Origin: an uncultured Clostridia bacterium
GTDB taxonomy: Bacteria > Bacillota > Clostridia > Oscillospirales > Oscillospiraceae
NCBI GenBank assembly: GCA_947173485.1
Contig: CAMWFH010000010.1
Location: 21,641 to 85,640 of the forward strand
Reading direction: 5' to 3'
Length of the DNA: 64,000 nt
Positions within the stretch are counted from its first letter, which is position 1; each line of letters begins with the position of its first letter. Shown here in pieces: positions 22,818 to 31,866 of this stretch. A model generated the notes under the pieces. That model was not told the DNA's origin. It searched no databases and was given only the letters and a program-made list of their open reading frames with translations. Position numbers and translations under genes: made by a program.

Positions 22818-24044
22818 ATGCGCCGTCTTTGCGCCCTGCTGCTCTGCCTTATCCTGCTGGTGGCCGGCTGTACCGCCGCGCCGCCCCCCTCCTTCCCCGC
22901 CGGAGAAGAGGTCAAGACCGCTCTGGAGCCGGTCCAGCGGGCCGCTCCCGCTCTGCCCATCGTGTCCACTCTGGCGGTCTGCGGCGACTGCATGAGCCAC
23001 AAGCCCCAGATCGCCGACTCCCTCAACAAGGAGACCGGCGAGTATAGCTACTACCATATGTTCGCCGCCGCCGCCCCCTACGTCACCGCTGCGGACTACG
23101 GCCTGGTGAACCTGGAGGTCCCCCTGGCCGGCGGGCCGGACTACGATGGCTACCCCACCTTCAACGCCCCGGACGGCCTGGCCTACAGCCTGAAGGAGGC
23201 CGGCTTCGACCTCTGCCTCACCGCCAACAACCACAGCCTGGACCGGGGCTGGCGGGGCCTGAGCCGGACCCTGGACGTGCTGGACGAGGTGGGGCTGGCC
23301 CATGTGGGCACCAGCCGCACCCAGGAGGAGTATGACAACAACATCGCCGTGGCCGATGTGAACGGCATCTCCATCGCCTTCCTGGGCTACAGCTATGGCA
23401 CCAACGGTATCCGGGTGCCCAAGGACCACCCCTACGCCATCAACCTGTTCAACACTGACTACCTGACGAGCCTCTCCACCCCGGACTACGACAAGATGGC
23501 CGCCGACCTGGCCCAGGCGGAGGCGCTGGGCACGGATATGATCGCCGTGCTGATGCACTGGGGCAACGAGTACCAGACCAAGGAGAGCAAATATCAGGAC
23601 ACCTTGGCAGATTTCCTCTTTGACCACGGCGCGGACATCGTCCTGGGCGGCCACTCCCATGTGCCCCAGCCTATGGGCTTTCGGACCATCACCGACCCGG
23701 ACGGCTCCACCCACCAGGGCTTCGTCTCCTACTCCCTGGGCAATTTCATCTCCGGGCAGTATTTCGAGCTGACGGACACCACCGCGGTGCTGACCCTGGA
23801 GCTGACCAAGGACCAGAAGACCGGTGTAGCGGAGGTGACAGGCTATGCCTACGCCCCCATGCTGATGCTCAACCGGGGCGCCGGCACCTCCCCCCGCTTC
23901 CAGCTGCTGGACGCCCATAACGCGCTGGCCGCTGGCGGTCTCTCCGCCACACTGGAGAAGCGGCTGCAAAAGGCGATCGATGACTGCCACACCATCTTTG
24001 GCCCGGAGCGCGACACCGCCGGACAGATTCCCTTCGTCAACTGA
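22818..24044 (+). CDS. CapA family lipoprotein (metallophosphatase fold)
   Basis: The 408-residue product has a lipobox LLVAGC (Cys18) and the CapA/PgsA domain: CGDCMSH (about residue 54), NLEVPLAGG, LTANNHSLDRG, LMHWGNEY and GGHSHVPQP, which together form a calcineurin-like metal site. CapA proteins belong to poly-gamma-glutamate capsule systems, but lone copies in Clostridia are probably envelope phosphoesterases. The ATG follows AAAGGAGGA and the gene is 28 bases after the serine hydrolase, likely co-transcribed. Confidence 0.9.
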   Translation: MRRLCALLLCLILLVAGCTAAPPPSFPAGEEVKTALEPVQRAAPALPIVSTLAVCGDCMSHKPQIADSLNKETGEYSYYHMFAAAAPYVTAADYGLVNLEVPLAGGPDYDGYPTFNAPDGLAYSLKEAGFDLCLTANNHSLDRGWRGLSRTLDVLDEVGLAHVGTSRTQEEYDNNIAVADVNGISIAFLGYSYGTNGIRVPKDHPYAINLFNTDYLTSLSTPDYDKMAADLAQAEALGTDMIAVLMHWGNEYQTKESKYQDTLADFLFDHGADIVLGGHSHVPQPMGFRTITDPDGSTHQGFVSYSLGNFISGQYFELTDTTAVLTLELTKDQKTGVAEVTGYAYAPMLMLNRGAGTSPRFQLLDAHNALAAGGLSATLEKRLQKAIDDCHTIFGPERDTAGQIPFVN

Positions 24045-24054
24045 ATGACCGCAA

Positions 24055-24087
24055 GAAAAAATAGCCGCATCCGCGGCTATTTTTTTC
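24055..24087. terminator. Bidirectional terminator between capA-like gene and dapA
   Basis: ATAGCCGC pairs with GCGGCTAT around ATCC and is flanked by AAAAAA on the left and TTTTTTT on the right, so it serves both converging genes. Confidence 0.93.
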
Positions 24088-24095
24088 ATATGGAC

Positions 24096-24983
24096 TCACT
24101 CGATCAGGGCATACGAGCGCAGGATGCCCTCCAGCTCGGTCCGATGGGCCGGAGACAGTGGGCACATCGGCAGGCGGAAGACCTCCTGGCAGTGTCCCAT
24201 CAGATGGAGGGCGGTCTTGACGGGGATGGGATTGACCTCCATGAACAGCCCGTCGATCAGCGCCTTCAGGCGGAGCTGGAGGCGGCCCGCCTCCGCCAGC
24301 TGGCCGAACAGGGCCAGATGGGTCAACCGGACCATCTCCTGGGGGACCACATTGGCGGCCACGGAGATGACCCCCTTCCCGCCCAGCAGGCAGATGGCGG
24401 CGGTGTCCTCATCATTGCCGCTCCAGATGAAAAAGTCCTCCGGGCAGGTGCAGCGGGTAGCCTGGACCAGGGACATGGAGCCGCTGGCCTCCTTGACGCC
24501 GTTGATGTTGGGGTGGGCCGCCAGGGCGGCGTAAGTTGCCGCCTGGAAGGACACACCGGTCCTGGAGGGCACGTTATAGAGGATCATAGGCCGGTCCACC
24601 GTGTCGGCGATCTGGCGGTAGTGGCGGAGCAGGCCCTCCTGTGTGGCCTTATTGTAGTAGGGCGTGACCACCAGCAGGCCGTCTACCCCGGCCTGGATGG
24701 CGTCCCGGGAGAGGGCGACTGCGTTCTCCGTACAGTTGGAGCCGGTGCCGGCGATCACAGGGATACGCCGGTCCACCCGCTGGACGGCATATTCGATGGT
24801 GCGCATCCGCTCTGTGTAGGTCATGGCGGCGGCCTCGCCGGTGGTGCCGCAGATGACCAGGGCATCCGTCCCGGCGGCCAGCTGGAAGTCGATCAGCCGG
24901 CCCAGGGCGGGAAGGTCCACCCCATCCGGGGTGAAGGGCGTGATGATGGCCACGGCGGAGCCGGTAAAAATAGGATCTTTCAT
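24096..24983 (-). CDS. dapA: 4-hydroxy-tetrahydrodipicolinate synthase
   Basis: DapA condenses pyruvate with aspartate semialdehyde, the first committed step to diaminopimelate and lysine. The 295-residue TIM barrel has GTTGE (46-50), Tyr136 in YNVPSRTG and the Schiff-base Lys164 in NGVKEASG. The start has GGAGG 7 bases upstream. asd lies directly upstream on the same strand (141-base gap), so the substrate-forming enzyme is encoded next door. Confidence 0.97.
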   Translation of the reverse strand: MKDPIFTGSAVAIITPFTPDGVDLPALGRLIDFQLAAGTDALVICGTTGEAAAMTYTERMRTIEYAVQRVDRRIPVIAGTGSNCTENAVALSRDAIQAGVDGLLVVTPYYNKATQEGLLRHYRQIADTVDRPMILYNVPSRTGVSFQAATYAALAAHPNINGVKEASGSMSLVQATRCTCPEDFFIWSGNDEDTAAICLLGGKGVISVAANVVPQEMVRLTHLALFGQLAEAGRLQLRLKALIDGLFMEVNPIPVKTALHLMGHCQEVFRLPMCPLSPAHRTELEGILRSYALIE

Positions 24984-25124
24984 AGGAAACCTCCGATAAA
25001 GCGAAAGAGGGCGGCAAACCGTCCTCTTTCGTGTACGCGTCCGGCTGTCGGGCGCGTGTTGGTCTATAGGGATACCGGGGACGCCGCAAAAGCGCTCCCG
25101 CCGCTCTTCCAGTGGGAAAGGCGC

Positions 25125-26213
25125 TCAGTTCTTCGTGATGTAGCCCTCGGCGCAGAGCAGCTCCGCCAGGAGGACCGCCCCGCCGGCGGCGCCCCGGAGG
25201 GTGTTGTGGCTCAGGCAGACGAACTTATAGTCATACTGGGTATCCGGCCGCAGACGGCCCAGGGACACTGCCATGCCGTTCTCCAGCATCCGGTCCAGAC
25301 GGGTCTGGGGCCGGTCGCTCTCCTCAAAATAGCGGAGGAACTGCCGGGGGGCGGAGGGCAGGTCCAGCACCTGGGGACGTCCGGAGAAGGCGGCCCACTC
25401 CTGCTTGATCTGCTCCACGGTGGGCACCTGTTCCTTGAACTTGATGAAGCAGGCGGCCATGTGTCCGTCAGAGACAGGCACCCGCAGGCACTGGGCGGTG
25501 ATGGCCGGCCCGGCCGCCAGGGTCAGGCGGCCCTTGTCCATCTCGCCCCAGATCTTCAGGGGCTCCCGCTCGCTCTTCTCCTCCTCGCCGCCGATGAAGG
25601 GGATCACATTGTCCAGCATCTCCGGCCAGCTGGCGAAGGTCTTACCAGCGCCGGAGATGGCCTGATAGGTGCAGACCAGGACCCGGTCCACGCCGAACTT
25701 CAGCAACGGATGGATGGCGGGCACATAGCTCTGGAGGGAGCAGTTGGACTTCACCGCGATAAAGCCCCGCCGGGTGTGGAGCCGCTCCCGCTGGGCATCG
25801 ATCAGATTGATATGGTCAGGGTTGACCTCCGGGATGACCATGGGGACATCATCGGTCCAGCGGTTGGCGGAGTTGTTGGATACCACAGGGCACTCCAAGC
25901 GGGCATACTTCTCCTCCAAGGCCAGGATCTCCTCTTTTTTCATGTCCACGGCGCAGAAAACGAAGTCCACCAGCTTGACGATCTTCTCTGCGTCGGCCTG
26001 GGCGTCCATCACCACCAGAGACTTGGCGGCCTCCGGGATGGGGGTGCTCATCGCCCAGCGGTCCCCTACCGCTTCCTCATAGGTCTTGCCGGCGCTGCGG
26101 CTGCTGGCGGCGATAGCGGTCAGCTTGAACCAGGGGTGGTTCTCCATCAGGGAGACGAAGCGCTGTCCGACCATGCCGGTCCCGCCGATCACACCGATCC
26201 GATACTTCTCCAT
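25125..26213 (-). CDS. asd: Aspartate-semialdehyde dehydrogenase
   Basis: Asd reduces aspartyl phosphate to the semialdehyde with NADPH, feeding lysine, diaminopimelate, threonine and methionine synthesis. The 362-residue protein has the Rossmann GGTGMVGQ (10-17), the catalytic Cys158 in KSNCSLQ and the CTYQAISGAGK region. It belongs to the archaeal/fungal-type branch (long form with an acidic EEEKSE insert). Start ATG at 26213 follows AGGAGG. A weak stem-loop with GAAAGAGG/CCTCTTTC separates it from dapA (24990-25040). Confidence 0.95.
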   Translation of the reverse strand: MEKYRIGVIGGTGMVGQRFVSLMENHPWFKLTAIAASSRSAGKTYEEAVGDRWAMSTPIPEAAKSLVVMDAQADAEKIVKLVDFVFCAVDMKKEEILALEEKYARLECPVVSNNSANRWTDDVPMVIPEVNPDHINLIDAQRERLHTRRGFIAVKSNCSLQSYVPAIHPLLKFGVDRVLVCTYQAISGAGKTFASWPEMLDNVIPFIGGEEEKSEREPLKIWGEMDKGRLTLAAGPAITAQCLRVPVSDGHMAACFIKFKEQVPTVEQIKQEWAAFSGRPQVLDLPSAPRQFLRYFEESDRPQTRLDRMLENGMAVSLGRLRPDTQYDYKFVCLSHNTLRGAAGGAVLLAELLCAEGYITKN

Positions 26214-26592
26214 GTGCGCGTCCTCCTATAAAATATAAAAATAAATTTTACACTTCCGGTTGCATTTCGTCCCCTGCCTAGTATATAATACCAGAATGGT
26301 CTGGAGATGGCGGGCACCAACGCAGTATTTTTATTCTTACACGATCTCTGCTGTCTGTCAATTAGCAGGACGCCCCAATAAACGCCGTCAGGAAGCTAGA
26401 TTTTTTGACCATTTCCCTTATTTTCTGACGGCGCGGCAGAGGACGGGCGGCGTCCCCTCTTTCTATCTATGCGATCTCCTCCCCTTTCGTGACTGGATCG
26501 TCCCCGGATCTGGGCGTATCTCACAAAGCGGAGGAGGCGGACCGTCCCGGCATATCTTTCGCCAGATCTGACCAATCTATCCAAAAAGGTGC
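26214..26592. promoter_or_regulatory. 379-base gap between divergent asd and queA
   Basis: No gene seen. On the plus strand TTGCAT (26260-26265) and TATAAT (26284-26289), spaced 18, form a promoter; on the minus strand an extended -10 TGGTATTAT lies nearby (about 26286-26294). The plus transcript would have a leader of about 295 bases before queA. It contains CGCCGTCAG (26383-26391) repeated inverted as CTGACGGCG (26425-26433), and a GAGGACG/CGTCCCCTC stem near 26440-26460. I recognise no riboswitch class. Confidence 0.5.
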
Positions 26593-27633
26593 ATGACATT
26601 GAAAACACATGATTTCTACTTCGACCTGCCGCCGGAGCTGATCGCCCAGACGCCTCTGGAGAGGCGGGACGCCTCCCGCCTGCTGGCCTTGGACAAGACC
26701 AGCGGCGCCTGGAGCCACCGGCGCTTTTACGACCTGCCCTCCCTCCTCCGTCCAGGGGACTGCCTGATCCTGAACGACTCCCGGGTCCTCCCGGCCCGGC
26801 TGCTGGGCCAGCGCCTGCCGGGGGGCGGCGCCTGCGAGGTGCTGCTGCTGATCGACCGGGGGGACCGGGTCTGGGAGTGCCTGGTCCGGCCGGGCAAGCG
26901 GATGCGGCCCGGGACCCGCCTCTCCTTTGGAGACGGCGCGCTGACAGCGGAGGTGGCCGGCGAGACGGAGGGCGGCGGCCGGCTGGTGCGCTTCGACTAT
27001 GAGGGCATCTTCCTGGAGGTCCTGGAGCGGCTGGGGAAAATGCCCCTGCCCCCCTACATCAAGGCGGAGCTCCAGGACAAGGAGCGCTATCAGACCGTCT
27101 ACTCCAAGGTCACCGGTTCCGCCGCCGCTCCCACGGCGGGACTGCACTTCACCCCGGAGCTGCTGGGGGAGCTGACCGGCATGGGCGTCCAGCTGGGCTA
27201 TGTGACCCTCCATGTGGGCCTGGGTACTTTCCGTCCGGTGAAGGCGGAGGATATCGGCGACCACGAGATGCACAGCGAATACTGCGTCCTTCCCCAGGAG
27301 ACCGCCGACCTGATCAACACCACCAAGGCGGCGGGAGGCCGGGTCATCTGCGTGGGCACCACCTCCTGCCGGACGGTGGAGAGCTGGGCGGGCGAGGACG
27401 GCCATATGTCCGCCGCCGCCGGCTGGACCAATATCTTCATCTATCCTGGCTACCGCTTCAAGGTCCTAGACGGCCTTATCACCAACTTCCATCTGCCGGA
27501 AAGCACCCTCATCATGCTGGTGTCCGCCCTGGCCGGCCGGGAACATGTCCTGGCCGCCTATGAGGAGGCCGTGCGGGAGCGGTACCGCTTCTTCTCCTTT
27601 GGGGACGCGATGTTTATCAGCGATCATATATGA
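26593..27633 (+). CDS. queA: S-adenosylmethionine:tRNA ribosyltransferase-isomerase
   Basis: QueA moves the ribosyl part of SAM onto preQ1-34 in tRNA, giving epoxyqueuosine after Tgt. The 346-residue protein has the family landmarks [35 protein letters not shown], the GLHFT pocket, [10 protein letters not shown] and [13 protein letters not shown]. Ribosome binding site aaaagg is modest. It stands alone behind a long leader; tgt is at 18664. Confidence 0.96.
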   Translation: MTLKTHDFYFDLPPELIAQTPLERRDASRLLALDKTSGAWSHRRFYDLPSLLRPGDCLILNDSRVLPARLLGQRLPGGGACEVLLLIDRGDRVWECLVRPGKRMRPGTRLSFGDGALTAEVAGETEGGGRLVRFDYEGIFLEVLERLGKMPLPPYIKAELQDKERYQTVYSKVTGSAAAPTAGLHFTPELLGELTGMGVQLGYVTLHVGLGTFRPVKAEDIGDHEMHSEYCVLPQETADLINTTKAAGGRVICVGTTSCRTVESWAGEDGHMSAAAGWTNIFIYPGYRFKVLDGLITNFHLPESTLIMLVSALAGREHVLAAYEEAVRERYRFFSFGDAMFISDHI

Positions 27634-27646
27634 GAAAAACGGAGAC

Positions 27647-27679
27647 CCGGGCAGTTATCCATGATGGATAACTGCCCGG
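27647..27679 (+). terminator. Long hairpin after queA
   Basis: A 15-bp perfect stem, CCGGGCAGTTATCCA with its complement, around TGA. CAAGTTATTTT follows, so the T-tract begins late. Confidence 0.75.
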
Positions 27680-27757
27680 CAAGTTATTTTGACAAAAGAG
27701 AACGGGAAAAATAACCTGCGGTCAATTTTTGTGCTGCTCCCCTGTCGAAGCTCTCCC

Positions 27758-27786
27758 TTGTATGGCAGAGCAAGAGCTGGTATGAT
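27758..27786 (+). promoter_or_regulatory. Promoter of the XRE regulator gene
   Basis: TTGTAT at 27758-27763 and TATGAT at 27781-27786, spaced 17 bases, with TGG before the -10. Confidence 0.75.
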
Positions 27787-27830
27787 GGGACCATCTTAAA
27801 ATACTGGTGAGCTGAACAGGAGGCCGTTCT

Positions 27831-28910
27831 ATGAAGATCAACGACACGATACGCACCCGGCGTCAAGCACTGGGCCTGACTCAAGAGGTCCTGGCGGATA
27901 GACTGGGCGTGTCCGCCCCGGCCGTGAACAAATGGGAGAAGGCGCTGAACTATCCTGATATCACGCTGCTCCCTGTTCTGGCCCGCACGTTAGGCATCGA
28001 CCTGAACACACTGCTTTCTTTTCAAGAGGATATGAGCCGTGAAGAGATCGGCGCCTTCCTCCATGAGCTGTCCGAAACAGCAAGGGTCCAGGGCTGTGCC
28101 GCCGCTTTTCAGCTGGCCAGGAGCAAGCTGTGGGAATTTCCCAACAACGACCTTCTGGCATACAATACGGCCCTTCTGCTGAACGGGGCGCTCACCCTCT
28201 ATCCTGAGAACGATGATGAACAGCGGAAGGCCTGGGAGCAGGAGGTCGTGGCTCTCCATGAGCGGTCTGTCCACGGCGCCGATCCCAAAATACGGGAACA
28301 TGCCGCCTATACCATGGCGCTCCAGTGCATCGGAGCAGGGGAACTGGAACAGGCAGAGGCCCTATGCGGCCAGCTGTCTGATATGCACAAGGAAAAACAG
28401 ATCCTCACCGCCCTCCTGCGCAAAAAGCAGGGCCGGTGTGAGGACGCCTGGATCCTGCTGGAAAAAGAACTCTTTGCCTACGCCAATGAGATCGAGAACA
28501 TCCTGCTCCATATGCTGGACTTGGCCCTGGCCGGGGACGACTTGGCCCATGCCAGGGTCCTTGCAGAGCTGGCATCTGCGGCCGGCAGGGTCTTGGGCCT
28601 CTCTGTTTACGGGACGCTGTCCGCCCCTCTCCAGCTGGCACTGGCAGAGAAGGACGGTCCGCGGGCCCTGTCGCTGCTGGAAAAATGGGCAGAGAGCTTG
28701 GCGACCCTTTGGGATGATCTGAACAGCTCTCCCCTTTACCGCCATCTGCCGGTCAAGAAGGATACTGACTCTACCCTGCTCCTTCGGACCCTGTTCGGCC
28801 GGTTGGAGGCAGATCCAGAGAGCCGGTTTTTGAAGGATGTGCCCGGCTACCAGAAATTGGCGGCCAAATGGGGAACGGCTCGACCGGCGGAGGCTTTTGC
28901 TGTAAAATAG
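27831..28910 (+). CDS. XRE-family regulator with helical (TPR-like) C-terminal domain
   Basis: The 359-residue protein opens with an HTH_3 domain (residues about 4-60: RTRRQALGLTQEVLADRLGV, then SAPAVNKWEKALNYPDI). The remaining 290 residues are amphipathic helices in repeated pairs, as in TPR-containing regulators. Many Clostridia have this architecture controlling a neighbouring transporter, but no partner gene is next to it here. Ribosome binding site AGGAGG before the ATG. Ligand or peptide partner unknown. Confidence 0.88.
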   Translation: MKINDTIRTRRQALGLTQEVLADRLGVSAPAVNKWEKALNYPDITLLPVLARTLGIDLNTLLSFQEDMSREEIGAFLHELSETARVQGCAAAFQLARSKLWEFPNNDLLAYNTALLLNGALTLYPENDDEQRKAWEQEVVALHERSVHGADPKIREHAAYTMALQCIGAGELEQAEALCGQLSDMHKEKQILTALLRKKQGRCEDAWILLEKELFAYANEIENILLHMLDLALAGDDLAHARVLAELASAAGRVLGLSVYGTLSAPLQLALAEKDGPRALSLLEKWAESLATLWDDLNSSPLYRHLPVKKDTDSTLLLRTLFGRLEADPESRFLKDVPGYQKLAAKWGTARPAEAFAVK

Positions 28911-28923
28911 GGAAAAAAGAATT

Positions 28924-28950
28924 GGCGGCCCTGCCGGGCCGCCGATCTCT
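28924..28950. terminator. Terminator between convergent XRE and HAD genes
   Basis: GGCGGCCC pairs with GGGCCGCC around TGCC. TTTTTTT follows on the plus strand after GATCTC, and AATTCTTTTTT on the minus strand. Confidence 0.85.
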
Positions 28951-28981
28951 TTTTTTGCGCAACGAGGACCGGTCACAAAAG

Positions 28982-29836
28982 TCAGTACCGCTGGTCCAGC
29001 AGGGCGACCATGGCCGCCAGCGCACCATCCTTGGCGCTGCACACCATGGTGGCGCCGCAGTCCCGCACCGCTTGGGTGCAGTCGATAGGGGCGAACCCCT
29101 GCTTCGCGATGGTGAGCATGGAAACATCATCGTCTCCGTCCCCGATGCAGTAGACATGCTCCACGGAGATATCCAACCGGTCCGCCAGACGGCGGACCAT
29201 ATCCCCCTTATAGGCCCCCTTGGCAGCCATCTGCAGCTGACGCCTATCCTCAGAGGTGAACACCAGCTCATACGCGCCGTCCCTGTTCTGCGCACGCAAA
29301 AAGTCCCGGACCTCCTCCAGTACGCTGCTCTGGTCTCTAAACCACAGCCTCTGTATCGGGAGCGGGACCTCCATCAGAGAGGAAACTTCCTGTGCATCAT
29401 CCGAAAATCTCATATTGATGCGGGCTACATAGTCTGGGCGCACGATGCGGTATGTACCGTCCAGATGACGAGCGGACACCGTTGTCGTAGGGAATCGATC
29501 CACCACGGCCTGCCCCAGCTCCCGGGCCCATTCGCCCAGTACGGCGGATTCCAGGCACTCACCGCTCTTGATGTCGCAGAGGGCCGCACCATCGCCCAGC
29601 ACACCGGGGGCATTGATCGGAACTCTATCCGCATAAAACTGCACATAGCGCAGGGATCGTCCGGTGGCAATGGTGAACCTGCCTCCTTCGGCGGTAAAAT
29701 GCTCCAGCGCAAGCCGGTCATGCTCCAGTACTGGCACGAACTCTCCGCTCTCCCCATTCACATAGGGCCTGCTGGATGTGTCGACCAACGTGTTACAAAT
29801 GTCGCTGACCAGCAAAACGCCATCAAATTTCCCCAT
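28982..29836 (-). CDS. HAD-superfamily (Cof-like) hydrolase with altered motif I
   Basis: The 284-residue protein has the Cof/HAD-IIB layout: motif I region near residues 11-18, FTIATGRS (motif II), a beta-rich cap, a Lys in GAYKGDMV and motif IV IGDGDDDVSML followed by AKQGFAP. Motif I reads SDICNT where the family has D-x-D-G/N-T: the second Asp (acid/base) is a Cys, codon TGT. This may reduce phosphatase activity. It starts 2 bases after the DUF1292 gene, in the run with xerD. Confidence 0.85.
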   Translation of the reverse strand: MGKFDGVLLVSDICNTLVDTSSRPYVNGESGEFVPVLEHDRLALEHFTAEGGRFTIATGRSLRYVQFYADRVPINAPGVLGDGAALCDIKSGECLESAVLGEWARELGQAVVDRFPTTTVSARHLDGTYRIVRPDYVARINMRFSDDAQEVSSLMEVPLPIQRLWFRDQSSVLEEVRDFLRAQNRDGAYELVFTSEDRRQLQMAAKGAYKGDMVRRLADRLDISVEHVYCIGDGDDDVSMLTIAKQGFAPIDCTQAVRDCGATMVCSAKDGALAAMVALLDQRY

Positions 29837-29838
29837 CT

Positions 29839-30177
29839 CTAGTCCTCATCGGTAAAATTGAACTCATCCGCGAACTTCTCCTTGAAGATCTGAAACACGG
29901 CCCGCAGGGCCTCATCCTCCACAGCGACGTAGGACTCGTTCTCCTCGTCCTCATCCTTGTCTACCTTCAGGATGACCACCTCACCGGTGTCCTCATCGCC
30001 GTCCTCCAGCACCGGCAGGAGGACGACATAGTCATCACCCTCATACCCGATCAGATCCAGGAACTCGAACTTGAGCTGGTTCCCCTGCTCATCGTTCAGG
30101 AAAACGATATTGCTGACCTCTTCCAATTCGTCCTCATCCTCCAGGTCTAGGCCCAGCTCATCTCTTTCATCGCTCAT
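29839..30177 (-). CDS. DUF1292 protein (YrzB-like)
   Basis: The 112-residue, very acidic protein (pI far below 5 by composition) has the DUF1292 core: IVFLNDEQGNQLKFEFLDLI, VVLLPV and ALRAVFQIFKEKF. Function unknown; in Clostridia it is often next to RuvX and IreB. Here it follows xerD by 32 bases and precedes the HAD gene. Confidence 0.85.
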   Translation of the reverse strand: MSDERDELGLDLEDEDELEEVSNIVFLNDEQGNQLKFEFLDLIGYEGDDYVVLLPVLEDGDEDTGEVVILKVDKDEDEENESYVAVEDEALRAVFQIFKEKFADEFNFTDED

Positions 30178-30209
30178 GTTTCTTCTCCTATCTTATAGTA
30201 TCCCTGATC

Positions 30210-31085
30210 TCACGCTCTGGGGTGGGTCCGCTGATAGACCGTACGCAGGTCCTTCTTGATCATATGGCAGTAGATCTGGGTGGAGGAGATATCCGCGTGG
30301 CCCAGCATCTCCTGGATGGACCGCAGATCCGCCCCGTTCTCCAGCAGATGGGCCGCGAAGGAGTGGCGCAGGGTGTGGGGCGTGATATCCTTCTCGATCC
30401 CCGCCCGCTCCTGGTAGTATTTGATGAGCTTCCAGAAGCCCTGGCGGGACATCCGCTCCCCGTTCATGTTCACGAACAGGGACCGCTCCTCCCCGCTGGC
30501 CACCAGCTGGGGCCGGATCTTGTATATGTACTCCTGGAGGGCCTTGACCGCCCCCGGATAGAGGGGGATGATCCGCGCCTTCCCCCGGCTCTCACAGCGG
30601 ACGAACCCCGCCTGGAGGTTCACGTCCTCCACGTCCATCCCAATCAGCTCGCTGACCCGGATCCCGGTGGCGTAGAGCAGCTCCAGCATGGCATGGTCCC
30701 GGCAGCCCTTGGCATCGACGCACTTGGGCTGGGCCAGGAACAGCTCCACCTCCTTGCTGGTGAGGATCTCCGGCAGCTTCCGCTCGGCCCGGACCGGGGT
30801 GACGTTCTTGGCCGGGTTGGCCTTGACCGCCCCCTTGGCCTGTAGATAGCCATAGAAGGACTTGAGGGACGCCACGGAGCGGGCTATGCTGGCCGGAGAC
30901 CGGCCCCGGGCGGCCATATAGGACATATAGGCGTCCACCTGGGCCTTGTGGCAGTCATCCACGTCCACATCCCCCAGCCAATCCTCGAACTGGTGGACAT
31001 CCCGCAGGTAGGAGGAGACGGTGTTCTCGGAGGACCCCCTTTCCTCCCGCAGATACCGCTCATAATCCGATAAATAGCCGCTCAC
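30210..31085 (-). CDS. xerD: Site-specific tyrosine recombinase XerD
   Basis: XerD with a partner resolves chromosome dimers at dif. The 291-residue protein has the core-binding domain (LSDYERYLREERGSSENTV) and the full catalytic set: Arg in ATGIRVSEL, Lys in SRGKARI, His-x2-Arg in HTLRHSFA, His in LGHADISSTQIY and the Tyr of that segment. Length and position next to the spoIIM-like gene match xerD (ripX) of sporulating Firmicutes. Start ATG or GTG near 31085 is preceded by GGAGGAGAC. Confidence 0.95.
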   Translation of the reverse strand: MSGYLSDYERYLREERGSSENTVSSYLRDVHQFEDWLGDVDVDDCHKAQVDAYMSYMAARGRSPASIARSVASLKSFYGYLQAKGAVKANPAKNVTPVRAERKLPEILTSKEVELFLAQPKCVDAKGCRDHAMLELLYATGIRVSELIGMDVEDVNLQAGFVRCESRGKARIIPLYPGAVKALQEYIYKIRPQLVASGEERSLFVNMNGERMSRQGFWKLIKYYQERAGIEKDITPHTLRHSFAAHLLENGADLRSIQEMLGHADISSTQIYCHMIKKDLRTVYQRTHPRA

Positions 31086-31112
31086 AGACGTCTCCTCCGT
31101 TTTCTTTATCTT

Positions 31113-31736
31113 TTATCCGCCCAGAGTCAGCGAGAACAAGCTGGGCGTTACGTAAAGCTCCAAGCAGAGCCCAACAAACAATAAAGCCACACACAAACAC
31201 AGCCGGTACCAGTAGCCGCCGTCCAGCGCCGGGGCGCTGCACCGCTTCCCGCGCCCCAACGTCAAGGCCAGCAGACGGTCGGCAGAGGCCCAGGACCAGG
31301 ACGCGATCCACAAAAAGCAGGGCAGGACGATGAGATGCCGCAGCCCCATGGCCCCCAGGGCCATCAACGCCCCCCGCCGGCCAAAGGCCTGGGTGAAGCA
31401 GGCCACGGCGAACATGGCAGTGAAGCCGTAGGCGGCGGAGAGGAGGGGCAGCAGCAGCACGCCCAGGGACGCGGAACCCAGCAGCCACGCCAGCACCGCG
31501 TATCCGAAATAGAGCCAGACCGCTGAGGGCAGGGATACAGCCGCCGGCCCCTCGGCATAGAGGCCGCAGAAGTCGTCCAGGTAGGCGGCCAGCTCGCCGC
31601 CGCCCCCGCTCCTGACCGCCCAGACGCCCCCGGCCGCCATGCCCAGCGCCACACATCCCGCCAGGCACAGCATTCGGACCAGAGCCGGGTCCGGCGCCCA
31701 CAGGCCCATCCTGCCGATCGTGGATCTCACTCGCAC
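31113..31736 (-). CDS. spoIIM: SpoIIM-like membrane protein
   Basis: A 207-residue protein with about five hydrophobic helices and the SpoIIM topology (helix 1 residues 22-40, long loop, then four helices). SpoIIM works with SpoIID and SpoIIP in septal peptidoglycan hydrolysis during engulfment. Name based on location before xerD, length and topology; sequence motifs are weak, so this is probable rather than certain. The start is a GTG at 31736 with GAGGTGATAAAC just upstream. Confidence 0.7.
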   Translation of the reverse strand: MRVRSTIGRMGLWAPDPALVRMLCLAGCVALGMAAGGVWAVRSGGGGELAAYLDDFCGLYAEGPAAVSLPSAVWLYFGYAVLAWLLGSASLGVLLLPLLSAAYGFTAMFAVACFTQAFGRRGALMALGAMGLRHLIVLPCFLWIASWSWASADRLLALTLGRGKRCSAPALDGGYWYRLCLCVALLFVGLCLELYVTPSLFSLTLGG

Positions 31737-31791
31737 CGTTTATCACCTCGGTACAAGCTATGTCCCTCTTTCCGAAAATAGACGTGGCTTT

Positions 31792-31820
31792 ACTATAAGC
31801 CAAATCTCGCCGCCGCGCAA
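31792..31820 (-). promoter_or_regulatory. Promoter upstream of spoIIM-like gene
   Basis: On the minus strand, TTGCGC (31820-31815) and TATAGT (31797-31792) are 17 bases apart. I do not see a clear sigma-E site. Confidence 0.55.
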
Positions 31821-31866
31821 GGGGAAAATGGTGGATCTTTACAGGTTTGGAGAATGTCACAAAATA

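Noticed and set aside
24984..25124. Possible lysine riboswitch or L-box between dapA and asd
   Set aside because: Only a simple stem with GAAAGAGG/CCTCTTTC is visible; the conserved core of the lysine riboswitch is absent here and in the asd leader.
24045..26231. 728-codon plus-strand ORF
   Set aside because: Shadow of dapA and asd, which are full-length and in the opposite direction.
26214..26592. T-box or preQ1 riboswitch before asd or queA
   Set aside because: No TGGNACCGCG-type T-box sequence or preQ1 core was found on either strand.
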